Shown here: one piece after another, positions 7,611-15,592 of the stretch | Layout of the letters: each line of letters opens with the position of its first letter | How positions within the stretch are numbered: the stretch's first letter is position 1 | Source: Nocardioides oceani | Lineage (GTDB): Bacteria > Actinomycetota > Actinomycetes > Propionibacteriales > Nocardioidaceae | DNA: 64,000 nt | Reading direction: 5' to 3' | Assembly (NCBI RefSeq): GCF_030412965.1 | Contig: NZ_JAUHJQ010000002.1 | Span: forward strand, 615,979 to 679,978 | Position numbers and translations under genes: made by a program | The notes under the pieces: generated by a model | Databases searched by the model: none | What the model saw: the letters and a program-made list of their open reading frames with translations, nothing else | Told to the model about the DNA's origin: nothing

Positions 7611-8846
7611 GTGCTGCAACGTCTCGGGTTCCCCTCGATCGGACCGCACCGGCGGTTCGTGACGGCCATCGCGATCGACGCCGTCGGCAGCGGTGTCTTC
7701 ATGCCGGTCTCGGTCCTGTACTTCCTGATGACGACCGACCTCTCGCTCGTCCAGGTGGGCGGGGTGCTGTCGCTGGCCTCGCTGATCGCGCTGCCCGTCG
7801 GTCCGGTCCTCGGCGGGGTCGTCGACCGGCTGGGCGCCAAGCAGGTGTTGCTCGCCGGCAACGCCCTGCAGGCGCTCGGCTTCGCGGCGTACCTCGTCAC
7901 CGACTCGTTCCTCGGCCTCACCCTCTGGACCGTCGTGGTCACCGTCGGGCGCACCGCGTTCTGGGGCTCCTACGGCACGATCGTCGCCGCGATCTCGCGG
8001 CCGGGGGAGCGCGAGGCGTGGTTCGGGTTCCTCGGGGCACTGCGCAACGTCGGCTTCGCGGTCGGCGGCCTCGTCTCGGGCGCGGCGATCACCGTCGGCA
8101 CCCAGGAGGCGTACGCCGCCGTCGTGGTCGCCAACGCCGCGTCGTACGTCGTCGCGTTCGTGCTCCTGCTGGCCGTGCCGGCCCCGGCGCCGGCCGGCCA
8201 CCGCGCGGTGAGCGGCTCGTGGGCGACCGTGCTGCGCGACCGGCCGTACTGGCTGCTGTGGAGCGTGCAGCTGACCTACTGCTTCTCGATGATGGTGCTC
8301 AACGTGGCGATGCCGGTCTACGCCACGACCGTCCTGGGGCTGTCGGGCTGGGTGACCGGCGCGGTGTTCACGCTCAACACGGTGATGGTGGGGCTGGGCC
8401 AGGGGCTGGTCGTCCGGGCCATGACCGGCGCCCGGCGCTGGCGGGTGCTCGTGCTGGCCGACCTGGTCTTCGCGGTGTCGTTCGTGGTCCTGCTCGGCGC
8501 CGGCCCCGCCGGTGTCGCGGTCGGCGTCGCGGTCGTGCTGGTGGGGACCGTCGTCTACACGGTCGGCGAGCTGCTCGGCGGTCCCGTCCTCGGCGCGCTC
8601 GGCGCGGAGGCGGCGCCCGAGCACCTGCGCGGCCGCTACCTCTCGCTCATCCAGCTGGCCTGGAACCTCGCCAGCACGATCGCGCCGGTGACCTTCGCCT
8701 GGCTGCTTGACGCCGGCGCGGCCCCGGTGTGGCTGGCGCTCACCGCCGTCTCCCTCCTCGGTGCCGTGCTCGCGGCCCGGCTCGGGCGGGTGCTGCCGGT
8801 CGCGGCCGACCGGGTGACCAACCGTCCGGACCCGCTACCGGTGTGA
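7611..8846 (+). CDS. Major facilitator superfamily transporter
   Basis: The product is 411 residues with about 12 hydrophobic membrane segments. The loop after the second segment reads GGVVDRLGAKQVLLAGN, a version of the MFS GxxxDRxGxK motif. The layout fits a drug- or metabolite-exporting MFS protein, but no substrate can be named. The GTG at 7611 was chosen because it follows a purine-rich GGGGGAGGA ribosome site and precedes the first membrane segment by about 15 residues. It is divergent from the DUF1028-glpK pair, with about 93 bp between starts. Confidence 0.85.
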   Translation: MLQRLGFPSIGPHRRFVTAIAIDAVGSGVFMPVSVLYFLMTTDLSLVQVGGVLSLASLIALPVGPVLGGVVDRLGAKQVLLAGNALQALGFAAYLVTDSFLGLTLWTVVVTVGRTAFWGSYGTIVAAISRPGEREAWFGFLGALRNVGFAVGGLVSGAAITVGTQEAYAAVVVANAASYVVAFVLLLAVPAPAPAGHRAVSGSWATVLRDRPYWLLWSVQLTYCFSMMVLNVAMPVYATTVLGLSGWVTGAVFTLNTVMVGLGQGLVVRAMTGARRWRVLVLADLVFAVSFVVLLGAGPAGVAVGVAVVLVGTVVYTVGELLGGPVLGALGAEAAPEHLRGRYLSLIQLAWNLASTIAPVTFAWLLDAGAAPVWLALTAVSLLGAVLAARLGRVLPVAADRVTNRPDPLPV

Positions 8847-8858
8847 CGCGGGGCGCAC

Positions 8859-8864
8859 TAGGGT
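8859..8864 (+). promoter_or_regulatory. -10 box for the phosphofructokinase gene
   Basis: TAGGGT here predicts a start near 8871, giving a leader of about 37 bases with a GGAGG ribosome site. No convincing -35 was seen. Confidence 0.5.
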
Positions 8865-8874
8865 CAGGCGCGTC

Positions 8875-8886
8875 TGGAACGTTCCA
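8875..8886. promoter_or_regulatory. Perfect 12-bp palindrome at the pfk transcript start
   Basis: TGGAACGTTCCA is a perfect palindrome with a central CG, as in LacI/GalR-family operators. It overlaps the predicted +1 region. The regulator is unknown. Confidence 0.5.
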
Positions 8887-8907
8887 ACCCCACACCCTGG
8901 AGGTCCC

Positions 8908-9936
8908 GTGCGCGTCGGAGTGCTCACCGGTGGGGGCGACTGCCCCGGCCTGAACGCGGTCATCCGCGCCGTCGTCCGCAAGGGCGTGCGCGAGCACGGC
9001 TTCGAGCTGGTCGGCTTCCGGGACGGCTGGAGGGGCCCGCTCGAGGGGCTGACCATGGAGCTGGGGATCGAGCAGTGCCGCGGCATCCTCCCGCGCGGCG
9101 GCACCATCCTGGGTTCCTCGCGCACCAACCCGTTCGCCATCGAGGGCGGCGTCGAGCGGATCAAGGACAACCTGGCCGCGCACGGCGTCGACGCGCTCGT
9201 CGCGATCGGCGGCGAGGACACCCTCGGGGTGGCCACGAAGCTCGCCGAGCTCGGGGTCGACGTGGTCGGCGTCCCGAAGACCATCGACAACGACCTCTCG
9301 GGCACCGACTTCACCTTCGGCTTCGACACGGCCGTCAACATCGCGACCGAGGCGATCGACCGGCTGCACACCACCGCCGAGTCCCACCATCGCGTCCTGG
9401 TGGTCGAGGTGATGGGCCGCCACGCCGGCTGGATCGCCCTGCACGCCGGCATCGCCGGCGGCGCGAGCGCGGTGCTCATCCCCGAGCAGCCCTTCGACAT
9501 CGACAAGGTCTGCGCGCACGTCGAGACGCGGTTCCAGAGCGAGTACGCCCCGGTGATCGTGGTCTCCGAGGGCGCCGTGCCGGTCGAGGGCGGCGACATG
9601 ACGCTGGTGTCGGGGGAGAAGGACGCCTTCGGCCACGTGCGGCTCGGCGGCATCGGCGACCGGCTGGCGGCGGAGATCGAGGCCCGCACCGGCAAGGAGG
9701 CCCGGGCGGTCGTCCTCGGCCACGTCCAGCGCGGCGGTACCCCGACGGCGTTCGACCGCTGGCTGGCCACGCGGTTCGGGCTGCAGGCGATCGACGCGGT
9801 CGCCGACGGTGAGTTCGGCACGATGATGGCCCTGCGAGGCACCAAGATCATCCGCGTCCCGCTCTCCGAGGGCACCGCCGAGCTCAAGGTGGTCAGCCCG
9901 GAGGAGTACGCCGAGGCGCAGGTCTTCTTCGGCTAG
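8908..9936 (+). CDS. 6-phosphofructokinase, predicted pyrophosphate-dependent
   Basis: The enzyme phosphorylates fructose 6-phosphate at C1 in glycolysis. The product is 342 residues of the bacterial PfkA fold: GVLTGGGDCPGLN at the N-terminus, PKTIDNDL with the catalytic Asp, and VVEVMGRHAGWIAL. The phosphoryl-donor site reads IGGEDTLG. Asp at position 104 and Lys at 124 (in GVPKTID) are the pair that in this family goes with PPi instead of ATP; ATP enzymes have Gly at these positions. In PPi mode the reaction is reversible and the enzyme can serve gluconeogenesis too. The GTG at 8908 follows a GGAGG site by 6 bases. Donor use is inference from residues. Confidence 0.93.
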   Translation: MRVGVLTGGGDCPGLNAVIRAVVRKGVREHGFELVGFRDGWRGPLEGLTMELGIEQCRGILPRGGTILGSSRTNPFAIEGGVERIKDNLAAHGVDALVAIGGEDTLGVATKLAELGVDVVGVPKTIDNDLSGTDFTFGFDTAVNIATEAIDRLHTTAESHHRVLVVEVMGRHAGWIALHAGIAGGASAVLIPEQPFDIDKVCAHVETRFQSEYAPVIVVSEGAVPVEGGDMTLVSGEKDAFGHVRLGGIGDRLAAEIEARTGKEARAVVLGHVQRGGTPTAFDRWLATRFGLQAIDAVADGEFGTMMALRGTKIIRVPLSEGTAELKVVSPEEYAEAQVFFG

Positions 9937-9963
9937 TGCGGACGCGTCAGCGGACGCGCTGTC

Positions 9964-10020
9964 GGTGGTCGAGCGAGCCGCACGACCGAGGAACGAGGTC
10001 GTGACCGGCGTGTCGGGACC
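9964..10020. repeat. REP-like repeat between convergent genes
   Basis: The stretch contains GGTCGAGCGAGCC and, further on, a CGTGTCGGGACC edge. A 7-bp hairpin CACGACC/GGTCGTG lies at 9981-10003. It resembles a dispersed intergenic element that I recall from Nocardioides-type genomes. It lies between the ends of pfk and the leftward nuclease-family gene. Confidence 0.5.
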
Positions 10021-10039
10021 CGGTGGGACGTGAGCGCGC

Positions 10040-10801
10040 CTACCACGCCAGGTCGACCACGAGCGCGCGGTGGTCCGAGAGGGGCATCTCCCGGGCCTCG
10101 CTCGCGGTCGCGCTGACGTCGCCGTCGGCCAGCACGTGGTCGAGCTGCTCGACAGGCGCGTGCGCGGGGAACGTCGCGTGGCCGGCGAGCCCGCGCATCC
10201 CGGTGGTCCGTCCCGCCCGCTCGGCGTCCATGTTGAGGTCGCCGACGACGACCAGCGGCCGCTGGGAGGTGTCGAGCGAGGCGACCAGCGAGCGCAGCTG
10301 CCGGCCGTTCCACCAGGGCACGAACGACAGGTGGGTGTTCGCGACGGTCAGCGTGGTGTCGCCGCACTCGACGTCAGCGGCCACGGCGACCCGCGGCTCG
10401 TCCTGCACGAGCGTGGGGAGGCGGCTGTCCTTGAACTTCATCGGCACGCGGGTGCGCAGCACCGGCAGCCGGATGATCTGCCAGGCACGGACCGGCCGGC
10501 GGCTCAGCAGCGCGATGCCGTACGCCGCGGCGTCGGGCTGCTCCTCGCCGGTCGCCGCCACCCAGGTGGCGCCCGGACTGCCGCTCAGCGCCGCGACGAA
10601 CCTGCTGTCGGCGGCACCCATGGCCTCGGCCGCGACCGCCGTGAGGTCGGCGTGCCCCGAGCGGGCCTGGTTGCGGTCCACCTCCTGCAGCGCGAGCACG
10701 TCGGCGTCGAGCGACCGGACCGCGGCGGCGAAGGCGTCGACGTCGACGTGGTCGTCGGCGGGGTGGCGTCCGTTGAGGATGTTGAAGGTGACCAGGCGCA
10801 T
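10040..10801 (-). CDS. Endonuclease/exonuclease/phosphatase family protein
   Basis: The product is 253 residues with the metal-dependent EEP fold. The N-terminus reads MRLVTFNILNGR, the metal-binding Glu lies in LALQEVDR, the catalytic His/Asn regions are NTHLSF and VVGDLNMD, and the C-terminus has the Asp-His pair PLSDHRALVVDL. Members cleave DNA, RNA, sphingomyelin or phosphoinositides, and the substrate cannot be read here. There is no signal peptide, so it acts in the cytoplasm. It is divergent from a nucleotidyltransferase-like gene, with a 45-bp spacer carrying a palindrome. Confidence 0.85.
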   Translation of the reverse strand: MRLVTFNILNGRHPADDHVDVDAFAAAVRSLDADVLALQEVDRNQARSGHADLTAVAAEAMGAADSRFVAALSGSPGATWVAATGEEQPDAAAYGIALLSRRPVRAWQIIRLPVLRTRVPMKFKDSRLPTLVQDEPRVAVAADVECGDTTLTVANTHLSFVPWWNGRQLRSLVASLDTSQRPLVVVGDLNMDAERAGRTTGMRGLAGHATFPAHAPVEQLDHVLADGDVSATASEAREMPLSDHRALVVDLAW

Positions 10802-10810
10802 CGGTCGGCC

Positions 10811-10838
10811 GTGTACCCGCGCCGCCCCGCGGGTACAC
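10811..10838. promoter_or_regulatory. Palindrome in a divergent promoter
   Basis: GTGTACCCGC (10811-10820) and GCGGGTACAC (10829-10838) form a perfect 10-bp dyad around 8 bases. It fills most of the 45-bp spacer between two divergent starts. Confidence 0.5.
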
Positions 10839-10846
10839 CGCTCGGC

Positions 10847-11425
10847 GTGAGCCACGGCATCCCCGACCTCCACCCGCTGCGGGAGGCGCTCAAGCGGGTC
10901 GCGGTGACCCTCAAGCAGGGCGACGTGCCCTTCGCGCTCGCCGGCGGCTACGCGCTGTGGGCCCGCGGCGGCCCCGAGCCCGAGCACGACGTCGACTTCG
11001 TCGTGGCCGAGGACGACGCCCCGCGGGCCGCGGAGCTGCTGGCCGACGAGGGGCTCGACGTCGTGCAGCCGCCCGAGGACTGGCTGTTCAAGGTCTTCGT
11101 CGACGGGGCGATGGTCGACATCCTGTTCCGCACCAACGGCGTCCCGGTGCAGCGGTCGGTGCTCACCGACGTGGACCCCATCGAGGTGGAGTCGGTGCAG
11201 ATGCCGGTGCTCGCCACGACCGTGCTGATGGGCCAGAAGCTCAACGCGATGGAGGAGCACGCCTGCGACTTCGGCAAGGTGCTCCCGGTCGCCCGCGCCG
11301 TCCGCGAGCAGGTCGACTGGGAGGAGGTACGCCGGGAGACCGCCGCGAACGACTTCGCGGTCGCCTTCCTCGTGCTCCTCGAGCGGCTCGGCGTCATCGA
11401 GCCCGCCGCCGACGCGGCGGCCTGA
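10847..11425 (+). CDS. Nucleotidyltransferase-fold protein
   Basis: The product is 192 residues. The motif FALAGGYALWARGG followed by EHDVDFVV reproduces the GG/GS-x(n)-DxD signature of nucleotidyltransferase-fold proteins such as AbiEii-like or kanamycin-type enzymes. A second acidic residue in AMVDILF (about residue 90) could complete the metal site. The C-terminal half is helical. A free-standing nucleotidyltransferase of unknown target is the safest call. There is no adjacent HEPN or AbiEi gene that would mark a toxin-antitoxin pair. The GTG at 10847 fits the spacer. Confidence 0.7.
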   Translation: MSHGIPDLHPLREALKRVAVTLKQGDVPFALAGGYALWARGGPEPEHDVDFVVAEDDAPRAAELLADEGLDVVQPPEDWLFKVFVDGAMVDILFRTNGVPVQRSVLTDVDPIEVESVQMPVLATTVLMGQKLNAMEEHACDFGKVLPVARAVREQVDWEEVRRETAANDFAVAFLVLLERLGVIEPAADAAA

Positions 11426-11471
11426 GCGCCACCGAGGTTTCCCCCGAACGGGTGGGGGCAACAGGGGACGC

Positions 11472-12929
11472 ATGAGCGTCACCGACACCTCAGCCGCGCC
11501 GGGCCCGGGCAGCGGCACCGAGCCGGAGCTGAAGCGCGTCCTGGGGCCGCGGCTCCTGCTGCTGTTCATCGTCGGCGACATCCTGGGCGCGGGCATCTAC
11601 GCCGTGACCGGCGAGATGGCGCTCGAGGTCGGCGGCATCGTGTGGGTGCCGTTCCTCGTCGCCTTCGCGGTCGCGACGCTGACGGCGTACTCCTACCTGG
11701 AGCTGGTGACCAAGCACCCGCAGGCCGCCGGTGCGGCGCTCTACGCGCACAAGGCGTTCGGCGTGCACTTCGTGACGTTCCTGGTGGCCTTCGCGGTCAT
11801 CTGCTCGGGCATCACCAGCGCCTCGACGTCGGCCAAGCTGCTCGCCGAGAACCTCCTCGCCGGCTTCGACGCCGTCGGCTGGGACGTCCCGGCCGGCACC
11901 GGCGCGGTGACCGCCGTGGCGATCGGCTTCATGCTGCTGCTCGCGCTCATCAACCTGCGCGGCGTGGGGGAGAGCGTGAAGTTCAACGTCGTCCTCACGC
12001 TCGTCGAGATGCTCGCGCTGTTCATCGTCATCGGCATCGGTTTCTCCGTCATCGTCCGCGGCGACGGCGACATGGGCCGGCTCGTGGCCTTCGAGTCCGG
12101 CTCGGACCGCGGCATGTTCCTGGCGGTCACGGTCGCCACCGCGATCGCGTTCTTCGCGATGGTCGGCTTCGAGGACTCGGTCAACATGGTCGAGGAGACC
12201 CAGGAGCCGGAGCGCGTCTTCCCGCGGATCATGCTCACCGGCCTCGGCATCGCGGTGCTGTTCTACGTGCTGGTCGCCGTCTCGGTGATCGCCGTCGTCC
12301 CCGAGGGCGACCTCGTCTCGGTCGCCGAGGACGAGGGCAAGGTCCTGCTCAACGTGGTCTCGATCGGCGCGCCGGACCTGCCCATCGACACGATCTTCCC
12401 GTTCCTGACGGTCTTCGCGGTCGCCAACACCGCGCTGATCAACATGCTGATGGCCAGCCGCCTGCTCTACGGCCTGGCCAAGCAGGACGTGCTGCCCCGC
12501 AGCCTGTCCGCGGTGCTGCCCCGGCGGCGTACGCCGTGGGCCGGCATCGCCTTCTCCACGCTCTTGGCCCTGGGCCTGATCCTGGTGGTCACCTACGCCT
12601 CGGAGACCGAGGTCATCGCCGCGCTCTCCGGCACCACCGCGCTGCTGCTGCTGTGCGTGTTCACGGTCGTGAACATCTCCTGCATCGTGCTGCGCCGCGA
12701 GCCGGCTCGCGGGTTCACCGCCCCCACCTGGACGCCGTGGCTCGGCGCGGTGGCGTGCCTGTTCCTCGTCGGTCCGTGGGCGCGGGACCGGGAGGACTGG
12801 AACCAGTACGTCATCGCCGGCGTCCTCCTCGGCATCGGCGTCGTGCTGTGGGCGCTGACCTGGCTGACCAACCGCGGCGTCCGCGCCAAGAAGACCGGCT
12901 TCCGCGACATCGAGCACCTGGAGGACTGA
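11472..12929 (+). CDS. APC-family amino-acid permease
   Basis: The product is 485 residues with about 12 membrane segments. The first segment holds the APC hallmark GDILGAGIYAVTGE, whose glycine-rich unwound helix binds the amino-acid backbone. Other family marks are SASTSAKLLAENL and FFAMVGFEDSVNMVEE. The specificity (cationic, neutral or other amino acid) cannot be assigned. An AGGGGA ribosome site precedes the ATG. The gene is followed at 61 bp by the DAHP synthase gene, which has its own leaderless promoter. Confidence 0.9.
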   Translation: MSVTDTSAAPGPGSGTEPELKRVLGPRLLLLFIVGDILGAGIYAVTGEMALEVGGIVWVPFLVAFAVATLTAYSYLELVTKHPQAAGAALYAHKAFGVHFVTFLVAFAVICSGITSASTSAKLLAENLLAGFDAVGWDVPAGTGAVTAVAIGFMLLLALINLRGVGESVKFNVVLTLVEMLALFIVIGIGFSVIVRGDGDMGRLVAFESGSDRGMFLAVTVATAIAFFAMVGFEDSVNMVEETQEPERVFPRIMLTGLGIAVLFYVLVAVSVIAVVPEGDLVSVAEDEGKVLLNVVSIGAPDLPIDTIFPFLTVFAVANTALINMLMASRLLYGLAKQDVLPRSLSAVLPRRRTPWAGIAFSTLLALGLILVVTYASETEVIAALSGTTALLLLCVFTVVNISCIVLRREPARGFTAPTWTPWLGAVACLFLVGPWARDREDWNQYVIAGVLLGIGVVLWALTWLTNRGVRAKKTGFRDIEHLED

Positions 12930-12978
12930 GCGCGTCCCACGGCGGTCCGTTGATTCCGGCCGGGCCCGGACCCGGACG

Positions 12979-12984
12979 TACGCT
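12979..12984 (+). promoter_or_regulatory. Leaderless -10 box for class II DAHP synthase
   Basis: TACGCT is followed by exactly 6 bases and the GTG at 12991. Confidence 0.65.
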
Positions 12985-12990
12985 GGGTCG

Positions 12991-14325
12991 GTGAGCATCC
13001 CCGACCTCGCGACCCTGCACGCCCTGGGCGCCGCCCAGCAGCCGACGTACCCGGACTCCGCGGCGGTCGACTCCGCGGTCGCGAAGCTGCGCACCCTCCC
13101 GCCGCTGGTCTTCGCCGGCGAGTGCGACGAGCTCAAGGACAAGATCGCCGCGGTCTCCCGCGGCGAGGCGTTCCTGCTGCAGGGCGGCGACTGCGCCGAG
13201 ACCTTCGCCGGCGTGACCGCGGACAACGTCCGCAACAAGCTGCGCGTGCTGCTGCAGATGGCGGTCGTGCTGACGTACGCCGCCTCCGTCCCGGTCGTCA
13301 AGGTCGGCCGGCTCGCGGGGCAGTACGCCAAGCCGCGCTCCTCCGACCTCGAGACCCGCGACGGCGTCACCCTGCCGGCGTACCGCGGCGACGCGGTCAA
13401 CGGCTTCGACTTCACCCCCGAGGCGCGCGTGCCCGACCCGCAGCGCCTGGTGGACGTCTACAACTCCTCCGCGGCGACCCTGAACCTGATCCGCGCCTTC
13501 GTCACCGGCGGCTACGCCGACCTGCGCCAGGTGCACACCTGGAACACCGACTTCGTCAAGGAGTCGCCGGTCGGCCAGCGCTACGAGGCCGTGGCCAGCG
13601 AGATCGAGCGTGCCCTGACCTTCATGTCGGCCATCGGTGCCGACCCGGTCGAGTTCCACCGCGTCGACTTCCACTCCAGCCACGAGGCGCTCGTGCTGGA
13701 GTACGAGCACGCGATGACTCGCATCGACTCGCGCACCCAGATGCCGTACGACGTCTCGGGCCACATGGTCTGGATCGGCGAGCGCACCCGCCAGCTCGAC
13801 CAGGCGCACGTGGAGCTGCTCAGCCACATCCGCAACCCGATCGGTGTGAAGCTCGGCCCGACCACCTCGCCCGACGACGCTCTCGCGCTCGCCTCGCGGC
13901 TCAACCCGCTCAACGAGCCGGGCCGCCTCACCTTCATCACCCGCTTCGGCGCCGGCCGCATCCGCGACGGGCTCCCGGACCTGGTCGAGAAGGTCACCGC
14001 GGAGGGCGTCGAGGTGGCGTGGGTCTGCGACCCGATGCACGGCAACACCTTCGAGGCCAGCTCGGGCTACAAGACGCGCCGCTTCGACGACGTCATCGAC
14101 GAGGTGCAGGGCTTCTTCGACGTGCACCGCTCGCTCGGCACCTGGCCCGGCGGCCTGCACGTCGAGCTCACCGGTGACGACGTCACCGAGTGCGTCGGCG
14201 GCGGCGAGGACCTCCTCGAGGTCGACCTCGGCAACCGCTACGAGTCGGTCTGCGACCCGCGCCTGAACCGCGTCCAGTCCCTCGAGCTGGCGTTCCTCGT
14301 CGCAGAGATGCTGCGCAAGGCGTGA
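12991..14325 (+). CDS. aroG: 3-deoxy-7-phosphoheptulonate synthase, class II
   Basis: The enzyme condenses phosphoenolpyruvate and erythrose 4-phosphate, the first step of the shikimate pathway. The product is 444 residues, normal for the plant-like class II family. Hallmarks are the metal-binding Cys in [48 protein letters not shown] and the metal/PEP segment CDPMHGNT. It corresponds in position to M. tuberculosis Rv2178c upstream of pknL. The last codon overlaps the GTG of the threonine aldolase gene. A second DAHP synthase of the unrelated class I lies 2.3 kb downstream on the other strand. Confidence 0.96.
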   Translation: MSIPDLATLHALGAAQQPTYPDSAAVDSAVAKLRTLPPLVFAGECDELKDKIAAVSRGEAFLLQGGDCAETFAGVTADNVRNKLRVLLQMAVVLTYAASVPVVKVGRLAGQYAKPRSSDLETRDGVTLPAYRGDAVNGFDFTPEARVPDPQRLVDVYNSSAATLNLIRAFVTGGYADLRQVHTWNTDFVKESPVGQRYEAVASEIERALTFMSAIGADPVEFHRVDFHSSHEALVLEYEHAMTRIDSRTQMPYDVSGHMVWIGERTRQLDQAHVELLSHIRNPIGVKLGPTTSPDDALALASRLNPLNEPGRLTFITRFGAGRIRDGLPDLVEKVTAEGVEVAWVCDPMHGNTFEASSGYKTRRFDDVIDEVQGFFDVHRSLGTWPGGLHVELTGDDVTECVGGGEDLLEVDLGNRYESVCDPRLNRVQSLELAFLVAEMLRKA

Positions 14326-15314
14326 TCGACCTCCGCTCGGACACCCTGACCCGCCCGACCGAGGCGATGCGCCGGGCGATGGCGCGCGCCGAGGTGGGCG
14401 ACGACGTGTACGGCGAGGACCCGACGGTCCTCGCGCTGGAGGAGCGGGTCGCGGAGCTGTTCGGCCACGAGGCCGCGCTGTTCATGCCGACCGGCTCGAT
14501 GGCCAACGTGCTCGCGGTCCGCGCGCTGGTCCAGCCGGGCCAGGAGGTGCTCTGCGAGGCCTCCGCGCACATCGCGCGTGCCGAGCTGGGCGCCCACGCG
14601 GCGTACAGCGGGATCACGATGCGCACGTGGTTCCACCCGCGCGGGCAGGTCGACCTGCCGATGGTCCGCCAGATGTTCGCCCCGGACCTGGGGCCGTTCT
14701 TCGTGCGCACCGCGGCGCTCTCGGTCGAGTGCACCCACAACTTCGCCGGCGGCGCGGTGCTGCCGATCGAGGACCTGCGCGACCTGCGCGAGCTGGCGAC
14801 CGCGGCCGGTGCGACCGTCCACGTCGACGGCGCCCGGATCTGGAACGCCCACGTGGCCACGGGCACGCCGCTCGCGGAGTACGGCGCGGTCGCCGACGTC
14901 ATGGCCGTCTGCCTCTCCAAGGGCCTCGGCGCGCCGGTCGGCTCGCTCACCCTCGGCTCGGCCGACGTCATCGCCGAGACGCGCGTGTGGCGCAAGCGGA
15001 TGGGCGGCGGCATGCGCCAGGTGGGCGTCCTCGCCGCGGCGGGCCTGCACGCGCTGGACCACCACGTCGAGCGGCTCGCCGACGACCACGCCCACGCGCG
15101 GCTGCTGGCCGAGGCCTGCGGGGTCGACCCCGAGGGCGTCGACACCAACATCGTCGTCGTGCCCCGGAGTGACGCCCCGGACTTCGTCGCCCGCGCCGCC
15201 GATGCCGGTGTCCGGGTGTCGATGGTCGGCCCGACGACCGTCCGCCTCGTCACCCACCTCGACGTCACCCGCGAGGACGCCGAGAAGGCCGCCGCCGCGC
15301 TCAGCGCGCTCTGA
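14322..15314 (+). CDS. ltaE: Low-specificity L-threonine aldolase
   Basis: This PLP enzyme cleaves L-threonine/allo-threonine to glycine and acetaldehyde. The product is 330 residues. Motifs are [13 protein letters not shown] at the N-terminus, [11 protein letters not shown], the PLP-stacking His82 in [13 protein letters not shown] and the Schiff-base Lys200 in [12 protein letters not shown]. The GTG start overlaps the DAHP synthase stop (GTGA), so the two genes are co-translated, although they belong to different pathways. The last ~40 bases of the gene appear again in degenerate form downstream (see the repeat at 15432). Confidence 0.93.
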   Translation: MIDLRSDTLTRPTEAMRRAMARAEVGDDVYGEDPTVLALEERVAELFGHEAALFMPTGSMANVLAVRALVQPGQEVLCEASAHIARAELGAHAAYSGITMRTWFHPRGQVDLPMVRQMFAPDLGPFFVRTAALSVECTHNFAGGAVLPIEDLRDLRELATAAGATVHVDGARIWNAHVATGTPLAEYGAVADVMAVCLSKGLGAPVGSLTLGSADVIAETRVWRKRMGGGMRQVGVLAAAGLHALDHHVERLADDHAHARLLAEACGVDPEGVDTNIVVVPRSDAPDFVARAADAGVRVSMVGPTTVRLVTHLDVTREDAEKAAAALSAL

Positions 15315-15319
15315 GCCGG

Positions 15320-15575
15320 CTGCGCCTGCCCGGGGGTCGGCCTCCGGGCGGGTGTCCAGCGACCCTGTGGTCGCTTCACACGCCTTCTGCGGCGGGTGGA
15401 GCGACCGTGTGGTCGCTTCACACGCCTTCCAGTCACCCGTGCGAGGACGCCCCGAGAAGGGGGCCGCTGCGCCTGCCGGGGGTTGGCCTCCGGCCGGGGG
15501 TCCAGCGGCCCTCTGGTCGCTCCACCCGCCTCCTGCGGCGTGTGCAGCGACCGTGTGGTCGCTGCACACGCGTCC
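15320..15575. repeat. Tandem hairpin repeats between convergent genes
   Basis: A unit beginning CTGCGCCTGCC occurs at 15320 and 15467, offset 147 bp. Each unit carries two copies of a short hairpin AGCGACC-N4-GGTCGCT or a variant (for example 15358-15375 and 15400-15417). The unit edge extends back into the ltaE coding end: GTCACCC, GCGAGGACGCC and GAGAAGG at 15264-15287 recur at 15432-15460. This is a degenerate local duplication. Confidence 0.7.
15538..15571. terminator. 15-bp perfect hairpin at convergent gene ends
   Basis: GCGTGTGCAGCGACC (15538-15552) pairs perfectly with 15557-15571 around GTGT. It is the strongest of the four hairpins in the repeat block, just before the 3' end of the leftward zinc-ribbon gene. 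Confidence 0.6.
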
Positions 15576-15592
15576 CGGCCGCGCGTCGCCCG

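Noticed and set aside
10847-11425. Possible toxin-antitoxin (AbiE or MNT/HEPN) system
   Set aside because: The nucleotidyltransferase-like protein has no adjacent antitoxin or HEPN partner; the neighbours are unrelated.
11441-11458. CCCCC...GGGGG stem between the nucleotidyltransferase-like gene and the permease gene as a terminator
   Set aside because: Only five G-C pairs, in very GC-rich DNA and without a U tract; too weak to call.
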